A stretch of 64,000 nt of DNA, taken from positions 11,045,962 through 11,109,961 of the forward strand of contig NC_067208.1 in assembly GCF_026262505.1 (NCBI RefSeq), read 5' to 3'. Within the stretch, counting starts at the first letter, position 1. Every line of letters starts with the position of its first letter. The DNA comes from Trichomonas vaginalis G3 (Eukaryota > Parabasalia > Trichomonadida > Trichomonadidae). The position numbers and the translations under genes were made by a program. A model generated the notes under the pieces. It ran no database searches and had not been told where the DNA came from. It was given only the letters and a program-made list of their open reading frames with translations. Below, in pieces: positions 18,803-27,880 of the stretch.

Positions 18803-19684
18803 TTAATATGCAATTAAAATCATTTCAATAATGAGTCCATCCTTTCCATCTTTAGGTAGCACAACATCTTTCATTGAAGAAGGTTCGACAAGTCTTATGT
18901 TAAACTTACTGACGAAGTTTGTTATACTATAATGCTTCGGTGGCGAATACATGTAGTTTGAAAAACATAATATATATTCTTCAGCAAATTCACTTATACT
19001 GGATTTTATAACAATGTTCTCACGAGACCAAACGCCACCAATTGACAATCTTGTAAGCAATCCTGCTGAACCTTCAACTGTAAACGTCGATGGTAACATT
19101 CCACGAAGGTCATCTATTGACATCTTTGAGTCACTGAATTTAAATATTTTCTTAAAGCAATCGTCATTATCTAACCATGCAATAGCTTTGAAGTTTTCAT
19201 TCGAATATACATCTGCTTCATTAAATGTAAAACCTGACTTCTTTGCAGAGACAATTTTAAAATCTATTGCATTTGTTTCAAAATTATATGCTATGGTAAC
19301 TTCAGAAGGTAATGGGTGTCCTTCTGCTATAAGTTGTTCTTTCAATACCGTTTGAAGCTTTGTGTTAAAAACTTTCATGTCATCTCCTGTGTCTAGGTTC
19401 ACATACACAGCAACAGGGAAACTATCTTGCTTCTTTGTTTCATCATTATATCTCAAAACATTAAAGTTCTTCAATAATATTGTTCTTCCTGCTGGAATAC
19501 TTCGAACCTGTCTGATTTCAATAGCTTTCTCACCTCCTACATACTCTACCCAGTGTCTTGGATATTCATAAGTATACTGACTTTCTTGAATTTTGGTTGG
19601 TTTCATCATAACGTGTTCATAGTATATCTTTATACTCTTGTCAGTTAGACTCGGTGCTATGTTCTGAATATTTCTGACTTGCAT
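18803..19684 (-). CDS. YP-W family virion-type protein, 293 aa
   Basis: I take the start at 19,684 (MQVRNIQ), 16 bp from the ATPase start and matching the partial copy at 8,580; the longer upstream frame lies within the ATPase gene. The family has a YPRHWVEYVGG region about 40 residues in, followed by EIRQVRSIPAGR, a variable centre, a FSNYMYSPP stretch and an end LPKDGKDGLIIEMIL. A paralogue in the same element is at 26,225, and lineage II has two relatives (32,680 and 39,425). Beta-rich, no membrane segment. A penton or other minor capsid role is inference. It looks whole. Confidence 0.55.
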   Translation of the reverse strand: MQVRNIQNIAPSLTDKSIKIYYEHVMMKPTKIQESQYTYEYPRHWVEYVGGEKAIEIRQVRSIPAGRTILLKNFNVLRYNDETKKQDSFPVAVYVNLDTGDDMKVFNTKLQTVLKEQLIAEGHPLPSEVTIAYNFETNAIDFKIVSAKKSGFTFNEADVYSNENFKAIAWLDNDDCFKKIFKFSDSKMSIDDLRGMLPSTFTVEGSAGLLTRLSIGGVWSRENIVIKSSISEFAEEYILCFSNYMYSPPKHYSITNFVSKFNIRLVEPSSMKDVVLPKDGKDGLIIEMILIAY

Positions 19685-19700
19685 TTTTAATGGAGATAAA
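19685..19700. promoter_or_regulatory. 16-bp bidirectional start region
   Basis: Same spacer as 8,564-8,579, inverted: TAAAATG for the ATPase and TTAAAAATG for the YP-W gene. Confidence 0.55.
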
Positions 19701-20588
19701 ATGAAGCATTTAATACATGATGTAGATGAAGACATGAATGAAACTACAGACAAACTTAACTCTTCTCTCATTCTTCCTTTCAGCAAAGATTATGAATTCT
19801 GTTCAAATGGCGTGTATTTCTATTGTGGAAAGATGGGTTCAGGTAAGACATTTAACCTCATTCGTCATATACTCATAACAGAGCGTTTAGGTCAAGATTC
19901 ATATTATGACCAAATCATTATATCAGCAACTTCAGACTCTATGGACTCAACAGCGAAAACATTCATGAGTAAAGTTCAAGCGTCTGTCGTTAAAGTTCCA
20001 GACAGTGAACTCATTGAATTTCTTCAACGTTACATTCGACGTAAGAGAAAATATTATGCTATCGTAGAGTTTATACAGTCAGGAATGCAAAAGACTTCAG
20101 AAGAGATGGAAAGAATTATTGACAAACACCACTTACGTCAATACTCAGGAGTTTACGATATGAAACGACTGACAAACTACATTCTATCAAAACTTTCAAA
20201 ATACCCCTTCAAAAAGTATCCTTCAAACACTCTGCTCGTTTGTGACGACTTCGCCGGAAAAGGTTTAGTGTCAAAACCAGACTCACCATTAGCTAACATC
20301 ATAACTAAAGTCAGACATTACCATTTAACTGTAGCAATACTTATGCAAACATGGAGGTTTTTAGCTTTAAACATAAAACGTCTCATAACTGACTTCGTTA
20401 TCTTTCAAGGTTTCTCACGTTATGATATTGAACTCATTTGGAAACAGTCAGGTATAACATTACCTTTTGAAGAGATATGGGAAGCATATAAGTCTCTCAT
20501 CTCTCCTCGTTCATACCTTGAGATTCATATCATGACTAATACCATTAAAGTCAAAAATATTCCATGGGAACGACCAACATTGTTTTAA
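19701..20588 (+). CDS. A32-like genome-packaging ATPase, 295 aa
   Basis: Second near-identical copy of the ATPase at 7,676: Walker A GKMGSGKT (43-50), Walker B LLVCDDF (178-184), Arg-rich C-terminal half with FSRYDIELIWKQSG. Expected to drive DNA packaging into the capsid encoded at 27,881. It is divergent from the YP-W gene and convergent with the 133-residue gene (4-nt stop overlap). It looks whole. Confidence 0.88.
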   Translation: MKHLIHDVDEDMNETTDKLNSSLILPFSKDYEFCSNGVYFYCGKMGSGKTFNLIRHILITERLGQDSYYDQIIISATSDSMDSTAKTFMSKVQASVVKVPDSELIEFLQRYIRRKRKYYAIVEFIQSGMQKTSEEMERIIDKHHLRQYSGVYDMKRLTNYILSKLSKYPFKKYPSNTLLVCDDFAGKGLVSKPDSPLANIITKVRHYHLTVAILMQTWRFLALNIKRLITDFVIFQGFSRYDIELIWKQSGITLPFEEIWEAYKSLISPRSYLEIHIMTNTIKVKNIPWERPTLF

Positions 20589-20986
20589 ATCTTAACCTTC
20601 AATTGACTGATGGTAAACAAATTCCATGCATCTCTGTCGCCATTTCTGTTAATATTTTTGCTGTCATTCATATCATCCACTTCTCCATCCGTTAGCTTTT
20701 GAGGATATGCGTTAGAATAGCTGTTCTTAAATGAAGGCTTTTCACCTTTGAGAGCATAAACTCTATAACTTTCTGCATACTTTATGTTTGAACCTCCTGA
20801 GCCATCATTGACATAAATTTTTATAGGCTTCCACCCTTTGTTCATGTTCCTGCTTCTTCCCTTAGCTCTTTTGTTCAGTAGTTCTACATCTTTATACACA
20901 GCACCTGTCTCAGTGAATTCAACAATATTTTCATTCGTTAGCTTTACATTCAAACCCTTGTCGAGTATATTGTTCATTTCATACAT
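20585..20986 (-). CDS. Conserved lineage I protein, 133 aa
   Basis: Counterpart of 7,278, with only a few residue differences (for example SNAYPQ against SNPYPQ). The start at 20,986 is chosen because the frame upstream overlaps the divergent CCG gene. Basic centre, no membrane segment, no recognised family. Conservation of the divergent pair with the CCG gene in three places suggests co-regulation of the two. Confidence 0.65.
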   Translation of the reverse strand: MYEMNNILDKGLNVKLTNENIVEFTETGAVYKDVELLNKRAKGRSRNMNKGWKPIKIYVNDGSGGSNIKYAESYRVYALKGEKPSFKNSYSNAYPQKLTDGEVDDMNDSKNINRNGDRDAWNLFTISQLKVKI

Positions 20987-21011
20987 ATAAAAGGTTTTTA
21001 TTCTATATGAA
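20987..21011. promoter_or_regulatory. 25-bp bidirectional start region
   Basis: Spacer between divergent starts with GGTTTTTATTCTATATGAA toward the CCG gene; same as 7,253-7,277. Confidence 0.55.
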
Positions 21012-21680
21012 ATGAGAAGCAAATCCATCTTAGCTGGTGCCGTTAATGTTCCAATTGAACCAACATCAAATGTTGACTCACGAACGACAAACAATATTGT
21101 CATAAAGAACTATAGTTCAGAGTGTTTGAAAGAAAAAGAACCAGAACTTAAGTCGGTGAATTTAAACACAGCTTCAAACGCTAACGCTACATCAGATGTT
21201 AAGTTAGAGTATCCACCACTGGACCAAGTTCTTTCAAGAGAAGCCAACGACAACCCTTACACAAATGTTCAAACAAATCCTTCAGATAACGTAGACCATT
21301 ACCTTCTTCAGTTATACCAAACAATTTTACTCAAAGACGATAAGAAGCTTTTGACAAATCTTATAAGTAAGAACCAAATAATTCTAACAAAGGAGGACCT
21401 TGAAAATATTATATCACGAATAACAGGAAAGCAATGTGTCATTGACTATCTCGACCCTGAAATCGAATGCTGTGGTCAAACTCCACTATTCATGAAAATA
21501 GGTAACATCCGCATCATTGAAACACCAGGTACTCCAGGAGTTGAGTTTAAGTATAGATATTCGAACTCAACTCATATGAAAGAACATGAATTTAGAATAT
21601 TCAGAACTCTTAACAGAAGAAGAGAACGAACAACATGTAAAAGATTATGCAAAATTTTTGAAGACATACAAAGCATTTAA
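21012..21680 (+). CDS. CCG-family Maverick protein, 222 aa
   Basis: Best copy of this family. Residues 1-110 are Ser/Asn/Thr-rich and probably flexible. Residues ~110-195 hold the conserved part: a helical LYQTILLKDDKKLLTNLIS, then EDLENIISRITGKQ, then DPEIECCG and a strand-rich NIRIIETPG. The two adjacent cysteines are kept in lineage II (DISCCG). The end of the gene differs from the copy at 6.7 kb, and the stretch to 21,801 holds two near-repeats of a KDYAKFLK-type helix, so its C-terminal limit is uncertain. Function unknown. Confidence 0.6.
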   Translation: MRSKSILAGAVNVPIEPTSNVDSRTTNNIVIKNYSSECLKEKEPELKSVNLNTASNANATSDVKLEYPPLDQVLSREANDNPYTNVQTNPSDNVDHYLLQLYQTILLKDDKKLLTNLISKNQIILTKEDLENIISRITGKQCVIDYLDPEIECCGQTPLFMKIGNIRIIETPGTPGVEFKYRYSNSTHMKEHEFRIFRTLNRRRERTTCKRLCKIFEDIQSI

Positions 21681-21819
21681 ACAATATCTAAATGCTTCTA
21701 AAGATTATGCAAAATTTCTGAAGGTATATAAAGCTTATGAAAAAGCGTATGAAAAGTTTATACATTGGGGAATTGTTGTAAAATATCGATATGAAGACTA
21801 ACCAAAAATATATTTTTGT

Positions 21820-22293
21820 TCAAATAACGTCAGGGTCAATTTCTTCAACCATTTCACTTCCTTCGTTAATGTCAATTGAAGCTTCTTCAACTTTTGGTAA
21901 GAATTTTTGTATGACATCTTTGTTCGTTATTGTCTTCAGAGATGAAGGATAATATTTCACAGATGTTTCACACTTCTTATATTCTTTCTGTTCGGAAAGA
22001 TTTAAAGCAATACTGAAGAAGTCAATGTTGGAGTTCTTTATAACAGTATAATGAGTATCTTTTACATTCACAAAGAAACCCTTTTGTTTCAACACAACTG
22101 CTAACTCTTGTGAAGTATAACGTTTGCGGTCAATGACAATAGCTAATGGTCTGACATACTGACCAAACTTAGATTCTTTCACAAACTTCTTGTTAAAGAT
22201 AACATTAACGTTTGCAGCACCATTGAACTCATTCTTGATGGCATTAGCGAGAGCATTGTATGAAAAGAACTTGCAATCTTGCATGTGTTTCAT
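21820..22293 (-). CDS. Candidate single-strand DNA-binding protein, 157 aa
   Basis: A compact beta-rich protein (NVNVIFNKKFV, YVRPLAIVIDRKRY) with an acidic tail ending SEMVEEIDPDVI. It diverges from the PolB gene across 87 bp. The lineage II gene at 45,906, next to the D5 remnant, ends in a comparable acidic tail (NIDIDPEMF). Acidic C-terminal tails ending in a hydrophobic residue are typical of replication SSBs, and the position beside replication genes fits. There is no clear sequence match to a known SSB family, so this stays inference. It looks whole. Confidence 0.4.
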   Translation of the reverse strand: MKHMQDCKFFSYNALANAIKNEFNGAANVNVIFNKKFVKESKFGQYVRPLAIVIDRKRYTSQELAVVLKQKGFFVNVKDTHYTVIKNSNIDFFSIALNLSEQKEYKKCETSVKYYPSSLKTITNKDVIQKFLPKVEEASIDINEGSEMVEEIDPDVI

Positions 22294-22380
22294 TAAAATA
22301 AAAATATTAAATTATTTTGAAAAATAACTTAAAAATGTAATCTAATTTTTTAAAAAATATTTTTTTATTTCCTACTAAAG
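22294..22380. promoter_or_regulatory. 87-bp divergent promoter region of PolB
   Basis: AT-rich spacer between the SSB-like gene and PolB, with a T-rich run (ATTTTTTTATTTCC) about 15 nt before the PolB start, the layout seen before many starts here. Confidence 0.4.
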
Positions 22381-25300
22381 ATGTATCGGAAGTTGTCTAA
22401 GTTAGAACACTCGGAAATAAAACAACTTCTTACAGAAGCTAACATAGATGTTGCAAAACATTACGCGACAAACAAAAAATCACTCGCCGACTTCATTAAA
22501 GACTACAATGGTGAAATAACTTATGATAGAATTCATGAGTTCATAAAGTCGCAACGCGGCGAGGACGAAGTCCATGCAAGAACATTTCCTTTAAATGACG
22601 TTGCTATTGACTTATATCATAGACGTTCAGTACCACATGAAGTAAGGCGTGAAATGTTTGACATAACAAATGCAAACGTTGGTGAAACAAGAAGAAGAGA
22701 CGACACACTGAAACAACAGAGAAGAGAGATGTTTAAAAGTGCTATAGAACAAGTTCGCAAAGCTAATGATGTCATTCGTTCCATTGACGACAAACCAAAA
22801 GAAGGTGAGAGATGGTTAAAGAAAGATGAAGAGAATAGGAAGAGAAATGTGAAGTCAGGCAATAGACTCATTGACTTTAACATCGAAGCTTTAGATGAAC
22901 CAAACAGAGAATATTTACACAAACATTTCGGTAAGGTTTTCATAAGACTCTTAGAGAAAATTAAAATAAACTCACAACAGAGATGGATGGTATGTTATAA
23001 ACTTGGTGGAAAGTATGAATGTTCTACGTTAAACCTCAATAATATTGGAACATTACTACATCAGCTCTTGAAGGAGAACTTTATATCAGAGATAGAAGCA
23101 AATGCCGCAGGTATTGTTGAAATGCACTATGACTTCTTCTTGACAAACATAAAGAATCTTACCGAAATAAAGATGTATGATTTAACAGAATATGAAGGCT
23201 TAACGATGTCAGATGTAAAGAAAGGCAAACCAAAAAAGAAACCATATAGAGATGAAAGCACACTGACAAATGACCAGAAAGCCATTTTGGAAGCTCTTAA
23301 GCAAACAGGAAACCCAGCACTTATAGAAAGCTTTTGGAAAGATAATGGTGAAAAGAAGTTTTATAAGAAGAGAAGCGGTCAGTTCTGGAAGTATCTTTGC
23401 ACGTTACCTATAAATCTTGAACGCTACCAAATCTTCAATGAACTGAACAAAAGAACTGCAGCACTTATGACAGAAGACAATTGTTTCGTTTATGCTTGCA
23501 TTCAAGCTGGAGTAGATGAAGAAACTATTGACCACATGAGAGAAGTCATTCGTGTTAGAGACTTTCCCCAAAGTAAAGTACAAGAAATTTCCGATTCAAC
23601 AGGTATAGCATTCAATGTTACCATTGGTTATTTCAATGACTCAAGACATAATGAAATAAAGAGATATATACCAAAAGAATGTGAAACTGTTCGAACTATT
23701 GACTTACTTCTTGTTGAAGACCACTACATGCTAAATGAAAGACTTCCAATGACAACATACTTCATTCGCAACTATAAAGAAATTCTCAAAGCTTGTGGTG
23801 GAATGAACATTGAGAAACAGATGAAGATTTATACAAAGAGAGAAGATAAATATGTAGTTCGTTATGATAGAACAACACCGTTATGGGATGTTATGAAAAC
23901 ATTGTGGGAGTGCAAATATTTCGAACCTATTTCTTATGGAGAACTTTTCACATATACGACTGATTTATATAAACAGAACCTTGCACCATTTAAAGATTTG
24001 ACATATGCTCCAAAGTATTGTGTACAACTGAAGAAGAAAGCAGAGTCAAAAGAAGTAAATAAAGCTAAATGTAAATTCATACCTGAGCACGTTTTCTTTG
24101 CTGACTTTGAGTGTAGCACAGACGGCTTTCATAAAGCGTTTAACATCTGTTACGACAGTGAAAATGGTTCAGTGAGTCAAAGCATTTGGGGTCAGAATTG
24201 TGCAACAGAATTTTTGGAACGACTTCCTGACAAGAGTTTAATATATTTCCATAACCTCAGCTATGACATAAACTTCATCTTAAGACACATGACAGAAGTG
24301 AAAGGAACTCCCATCATTAAAGGTTCACGAACAATGCAAATAACTGGTTTATATAAAGGACGGGCAATTATTATAAAAGACTCTTACAGTGTTATAAATA
24401 AGAAACTTAAACTATTTCCTGCTATGTTTAACTTACAAACAGGACCGAAAGAAGTATTTCCATACAACTACTACAGCAGTACTTTGTTAGCAAATGACAA
24501 CAGAACTGGTGTCATTTCTGAAGCTTGTAAGTTTGTCAAGGATGCAGATACATTTATGAAGAACATAGATTCCATCAAAGGTTGCAGAATAGATGAAAAC
24601 CACTTCGACTTAGAAAAGTATAGCACGTTTTACTGCAAACAAGATGTAAGAATTTTAAGAGAAGGTTTTGTAAAGTTCCGCAATGACTTATTGAAAGAGT
24701 TTGATTTAAACATTTATGACTACGTTAGTATTTGTTCTATTGCTAACAAATTGTTTGAGAACAGAGTATATTTCCCGAATGGAAATCTTTATGACCTCTC
24801 AAATAAACCAAGAGAATTTATTTCGAGATGCATTCAAGGTGGAAGATGTATGTTGTCAGATAACATTAAACAAAAGAGCAAAAAGAAACTCATTGCTGAC
24901 TTCGACGCTGTTTCATTATATCCATCCGCTATAGCAAGATTGTATACTTTAGAAGGAATTCCAAAAGTATTGAAGGATGAGATGTTAAGCACAGAGTATC
25001 TCATGAGACATTTATTCGATGACGACCAAAAGGAACCCATTGGTGAAAAGTTTATGTCAGGCTTCTTTGTTCTCATTAAGATAACAGAGATTGGTATACC
25101 CAGACACTTTCCTTTAATAGTTTGTGACCCTGAACTAAATCCAGAACTTAACGTTCCCAGAAGTTCAAACACTTGCTGTCTCATGTATGTTGACCATATA
25201 ACATTACAGGACCTCATAAAATACCAAGGTGTCAAATGTGAAGTGTTGCAAGGATACTATTACGATGGAAACAGAGATATGAGAATAAGAGATGAAGTAA

Positions 25301-26143
25301 AGAAGTTGTTTGAGTTAAGGTTAAAGTATAAGAAAGAAGAAAACCCATTACAAGAAATTATAAAGCTCATTTTGAACAGCATTTATGGCAAAACCATTTT
25401 ATCTCCTATTGAGTCAAAAATAACCATAGTAGATGACAAAGATGCTATAAGATATGCTATAAGAAATTACAACCATATAGTGAAGTTCGAAGGTTTGGAT
25501 GGTTCCGATAAGACTATATTCAAACTAACAAAAAGTATTTGCAGACACTTTAACTTCTGTCCACTTGGTGTTAATATCTTATCTATGTCGAAACGTATCA
25601 TGAATGAAGTATTTTACACGATTGAAGATATGGGATTGGACATATGGTATCAGTATTTTCAATGAAGACATCCCGCGTTTAGCTCAGGAATTTCAGAAGA
25701 GATATGGTCGCGAACTTATTGGAAAGAATTTAGGTCAGTTCCATTCCGACTTTGCAGAAATCACAAAAGGTAAACAAAGTTTAGCTTATAAGTCGATATT
25801 TTGTGGAAAGAAGACCTACATAGACTTACTCACTAACGATTTAAATGAAGTTGCATTCCATGCACGTTGCAAAGGTGTCAAACAAGACGTCCTTGCTTTA
25901 ACAGCAAATGAAATGTTTCCTGAAGCTATACAATGCTATTACAATGAAGATAAAAGTTTAATGGTTCCGCAAGGAAAATTTGACAAAGACTCTGAGTTCA
26001 GTGTTATGAAGTTATATAAAGCACTTCATGACGGTCAAGAGATTGCATTTGACTTATGTAAGTCATGCCAACCTTGCTTTGAAGAGAAGTTTAACTTCTC
26101 AATAACGACTAAAACAAGCTTTATTCGTAAGTTGAAGTTCTGA
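22381..26143 (+). pseudogene. Protein-primed family B DNA polymerase (lineage I)
   Basis: Maverick-type PolB of about 1,250 codons. In order: an N-terminal helical domain (SKLEHSEIKQLLTEANIDV) also found alone at 62.3 kb; a long N-terminal region; exonuclease motifs FFADFEC (~residue 573), FHNLSYDINF (~623) and YCKQDVRI (~750); polymerase motif A DFDAVSLYPS (~840) and motif B LNSIYGK (~998); and a thumb-like end. It would copy element DNA from a terminal protein. A double hairpin encodes residues ~57-64. The gene looks nearly whole, with about one break. Confidence 0.88.
22549..22575. repeat. GC-rich double hairpin, copy 7 (in PolB)
   Basis: CGC-AAC-GCG, then GGAC-GAA-GTCC, followed by AT. 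The second stem has GGAC/GTCC where copy 6 has GGGC/GCCC: a compensatory change with the loop kept. Confidence 0.8.
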
Positions 26144-26189
26144 GGTCATTTATTTTTGTCAGCAATGAGGTCATTCGTGATAAAAATAA

Positions 26190-26217
26190 GCCGCTAGCGG
26201 CAAGGGCGAAGCCTATG
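26190..26217. repeat. GC-rich double hairpin, copy 8 (between genes)
   Basis: GCCGC-TA-GCGGC, then GGGC-GAA-GCCT, in the 80-bp gap between convergent PolB and the 285-residue gene. Confidence 0.8.
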
Positions 26218-26224
26218 TGGTCAT

Positions 26225-27082
26225 TTACAATACAGCTATTGTAGAGTTTAACAATTGTGCTTCAATGTATAAACAATCTTTCCCATCTGGAGGTAGCAAA
26301 ACAGGTGCTTTATGGTCATGAGTGGAGTACATGTCTATCCAAAACTCACGATTGAAGCCAGTAAGCTTGTAATATTTAGGATTTGGCAGTGGTGAATTTC
26401 TTGTATGACCAATGAACTCATTTTCAACGCCTTTGGCTATATTAGAGTAAAGTATTGCTTGCTTTCTATCCCAAATACCTGGAAATCTAATTTCTGAAAA
26501 ATCATTTTTCCTCGGAAGCATTGCATCATAATTGAATACACTTTTGAAATCATCACTTGGTTCAGAGATTTGAAATTTTATACGTAATGGATTTTCTTTC
26601 TTTTCAGCTAATTCATTGAATGGTGAGAATATTATGAATTGACAGTCATGTGTTCCATCTTCATTTTCCACGAACTCGTAATGAAAAGCTATTAATCTTT
26701 CTACAATTCCTTCTTCTTTCAGTTTTGCAAGAAAATCACGTAAAGGTTGTAATATTTCTAAATCCATGTTAAACCTCTTTTGAAAATTTTCGTAAAATGT
26801 AATTATACAGTCTTCTAACGTCGTACTATCATTGAAGTACCTGTACATGTGAATGTTTTGGGCACTTAAAGACTGTTCGTCATTTTCTATCTCGACTTGA
26901 AGTATAAATTCAACCTTTCTGAAAGCACGTGTTATATACATAGATGTTATGCCAATGTACTTCTCTTCATTTATGTTCACAATCCAGTCTGTTGGAAACT
27001 TAAACGTTACTCTGTTCCCCTTTATTTTGACGTCAGGGTTTTCACTACTGAACGCAACAGATAAAGGTATTTGTCTATACAT
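26225..27082 (-). CDS. YP-W family virion-type protein 2, 285 aa
   Basis: Paralogue of the 293-residue gene at 18,803: an early FKFPTDWIVNINEEKYIGI region, a long middle, a YKLTGFNREFWIDMYS stretch and an end LPPDGKDCLYIEAQLL. The shared frame (aromatic-Pro-x-W near the start, DGKD with a beta strand at the end) and equal length suggest the two derive from one duplication and may form related capsid parts. No membrane segment. It faces PolB tail to tail and is followed on its strand by the 90-residue charged gene. It looks whole. Confidence 0.5.
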   Translation of the reverse strand: MYRQIPLSVAFSSENPDVKIKGNRVTFKFPTDWIVNINEEKYIGITSMYITRAFRKVEFILQVEIENDEQSLSAQNIHMYRYFNDSTTLEDCIITFYENFQKRFNMDLEILQPLRDFLAKLKEEGIVERLIAFHYEFVENEDGTHDCQFIIFSPFNELAEKKENPLRIKFQISEPSDDFKSVFNYDAMLPRKNDFSEIRFPGIWDRKQAILYSNIAKGVENEFIGHTRNSPLPNPKYYKLTGFNREFWIDMYSTHDHKAPVLLPPDGKDCLYIEAQLLNSTIAVL

Positions 27083-27106
27083 TTAGTTCCGATAAAAATA
27101 AACCAT

Positions 27107-27379
27107 TTACTCTTTCTCCACTTCAGCTTCTTTAGCTTTTTGTTCTTCCTTTGCTTTTGCTTCTTCTCTAGCTTTCTTCGCCAGCAAACGTGGGTTCTTC
27201 TGTCTTCCAGCAGCTAATGCAGCAAGTTGTTTTTCACTTAACTTTCTCTTTGGTTTCTCTGGCTTTTGTTCTTGTTTTTGTTCCTTCAGTTCGGATAAAA
27301 TTTGCTCACGAATTTCTTTCTTCAATGCTTCAACATCTATGACCCCTTGGGTCTTGTCCGTATGACTTGTCTGAGTCAT
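27107..27379 (-). CDS. Lys/Glu-rich coiled-coil protein, 90 aa
   Basis: Start taken at 27,379 (MTQTSHTDKTQ), preceded by a TTTTTTATCTGCAG stretch of the kind found before other starts. The product is nearly all charged helix: LKKEIREQILSELKEQKQ, a basic KPKRKLSEKQLAALAAGRQK, then a Lys/Glu/Ala tail. Likely a coiled coil or nucleic-acid-associated accessory protein; no family recognised. It diverges from the 142-residue gene. It looks whole. Confidence 0.5.
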   Translation of the reverse strand: MTQTSHTDKTQGVIDVEALKKEIREQILSELKEQKQEQKPEKPKRKLSEKQLAALAAGRQKNPRLLAKKAREEAKAKEEQKAKEAEVEKE

Positions 27380-27424
27380 TTGACTGCAGATAAAAAACAA
27401 AATTGAAACTTTAACCAATGTAAA

Positions 27425-27853
27425 ATGAGCTTGTCAAAATCAGAACGAGAGTCTATTATATTAAATGACGCCAGAGGAATACAACATCCTTTCTATTATG
27501 TAAGTCAGAGTAAAGATGGTAAAATATATGTAAGAAAAAGAAAGGTTCCATTAGCGAATGCAGAGAGCGACAACATTAAGGTGCATGGCACCGAGGGTGA
27601 AGCCCATATAAAACCTTCTGTTCAAACTGAGCCACCAAAAGAACAAGAAGAAAAGAAGCCAGATGTACTTTCAATAACGAACCAAGAGCTTATTGCAAAG
27701 TTCGTGAATTTCATTGAAAAGCAAACCGAGTCAAAGAACCCTGACCCACCAGTGAAAGAAGTTGAGACAAAAGAGAATGTACAGTTCATTGAAAATGTCA
27801 AGAAACAACTTCCACCACGAATGCCAAGAAGAAGAGTGAGAATAATGAAGTAA
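27425..27853 (+). CDS. Small DGK-motif Maverick protein, 142 aa
   Basis: The N-terminal ~45 residues (ESIILNDARGIQHPFYYV, then KDGKIYVRKRKVPL) resemble the lineage II gene at 36,506 (NSIIESARSGNSNPNYKV) and more loosely the gene at 30,006 (KDGRVQFRKIKQPL). After that comes a double hairpin insertion, an acidic/Pro linker, and a basic end PRMPRRRVRIMK. It is followed by the capsid gene after 27 bp. Probably a structural or scaffolding accessory; inference from position. It looks whole. Confidence 0.5.
   Translation: MSLSKSERESIILNDARGIQHPFYYVSQSKDGKIYVRKRKVPLANAESDNIKVHGTEGEAHIKPSVQTEPPKEQEEKKPDVLSITNQELIAKFVNFIEKQTESKNPDPPVKEVETKENVQFIENVKKQLPPRMPRRRVRIMK
27580..27607. repeat. GC-rich double hairpin, copy 9
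   Basis: GGTGC-ATG-GCACC, then GGGT-GAA-GCCC, followed by AT, in frame in the 142-residue gene. First stem fully different from copy 6 yet still pairs. Confidence 0.78.
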
Positions 27854-27880
27854 ATAGATATTTTTATCTGAAGTAAATAC

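Noticed and set aside
19014-19571. Plus-strand frames opposite the YP-W gene (and their counterparts at 8,690-9,245)
   Set aside because: They are antisense shadows; the YP-W strand has homologues in four places, the antisense frames do not.
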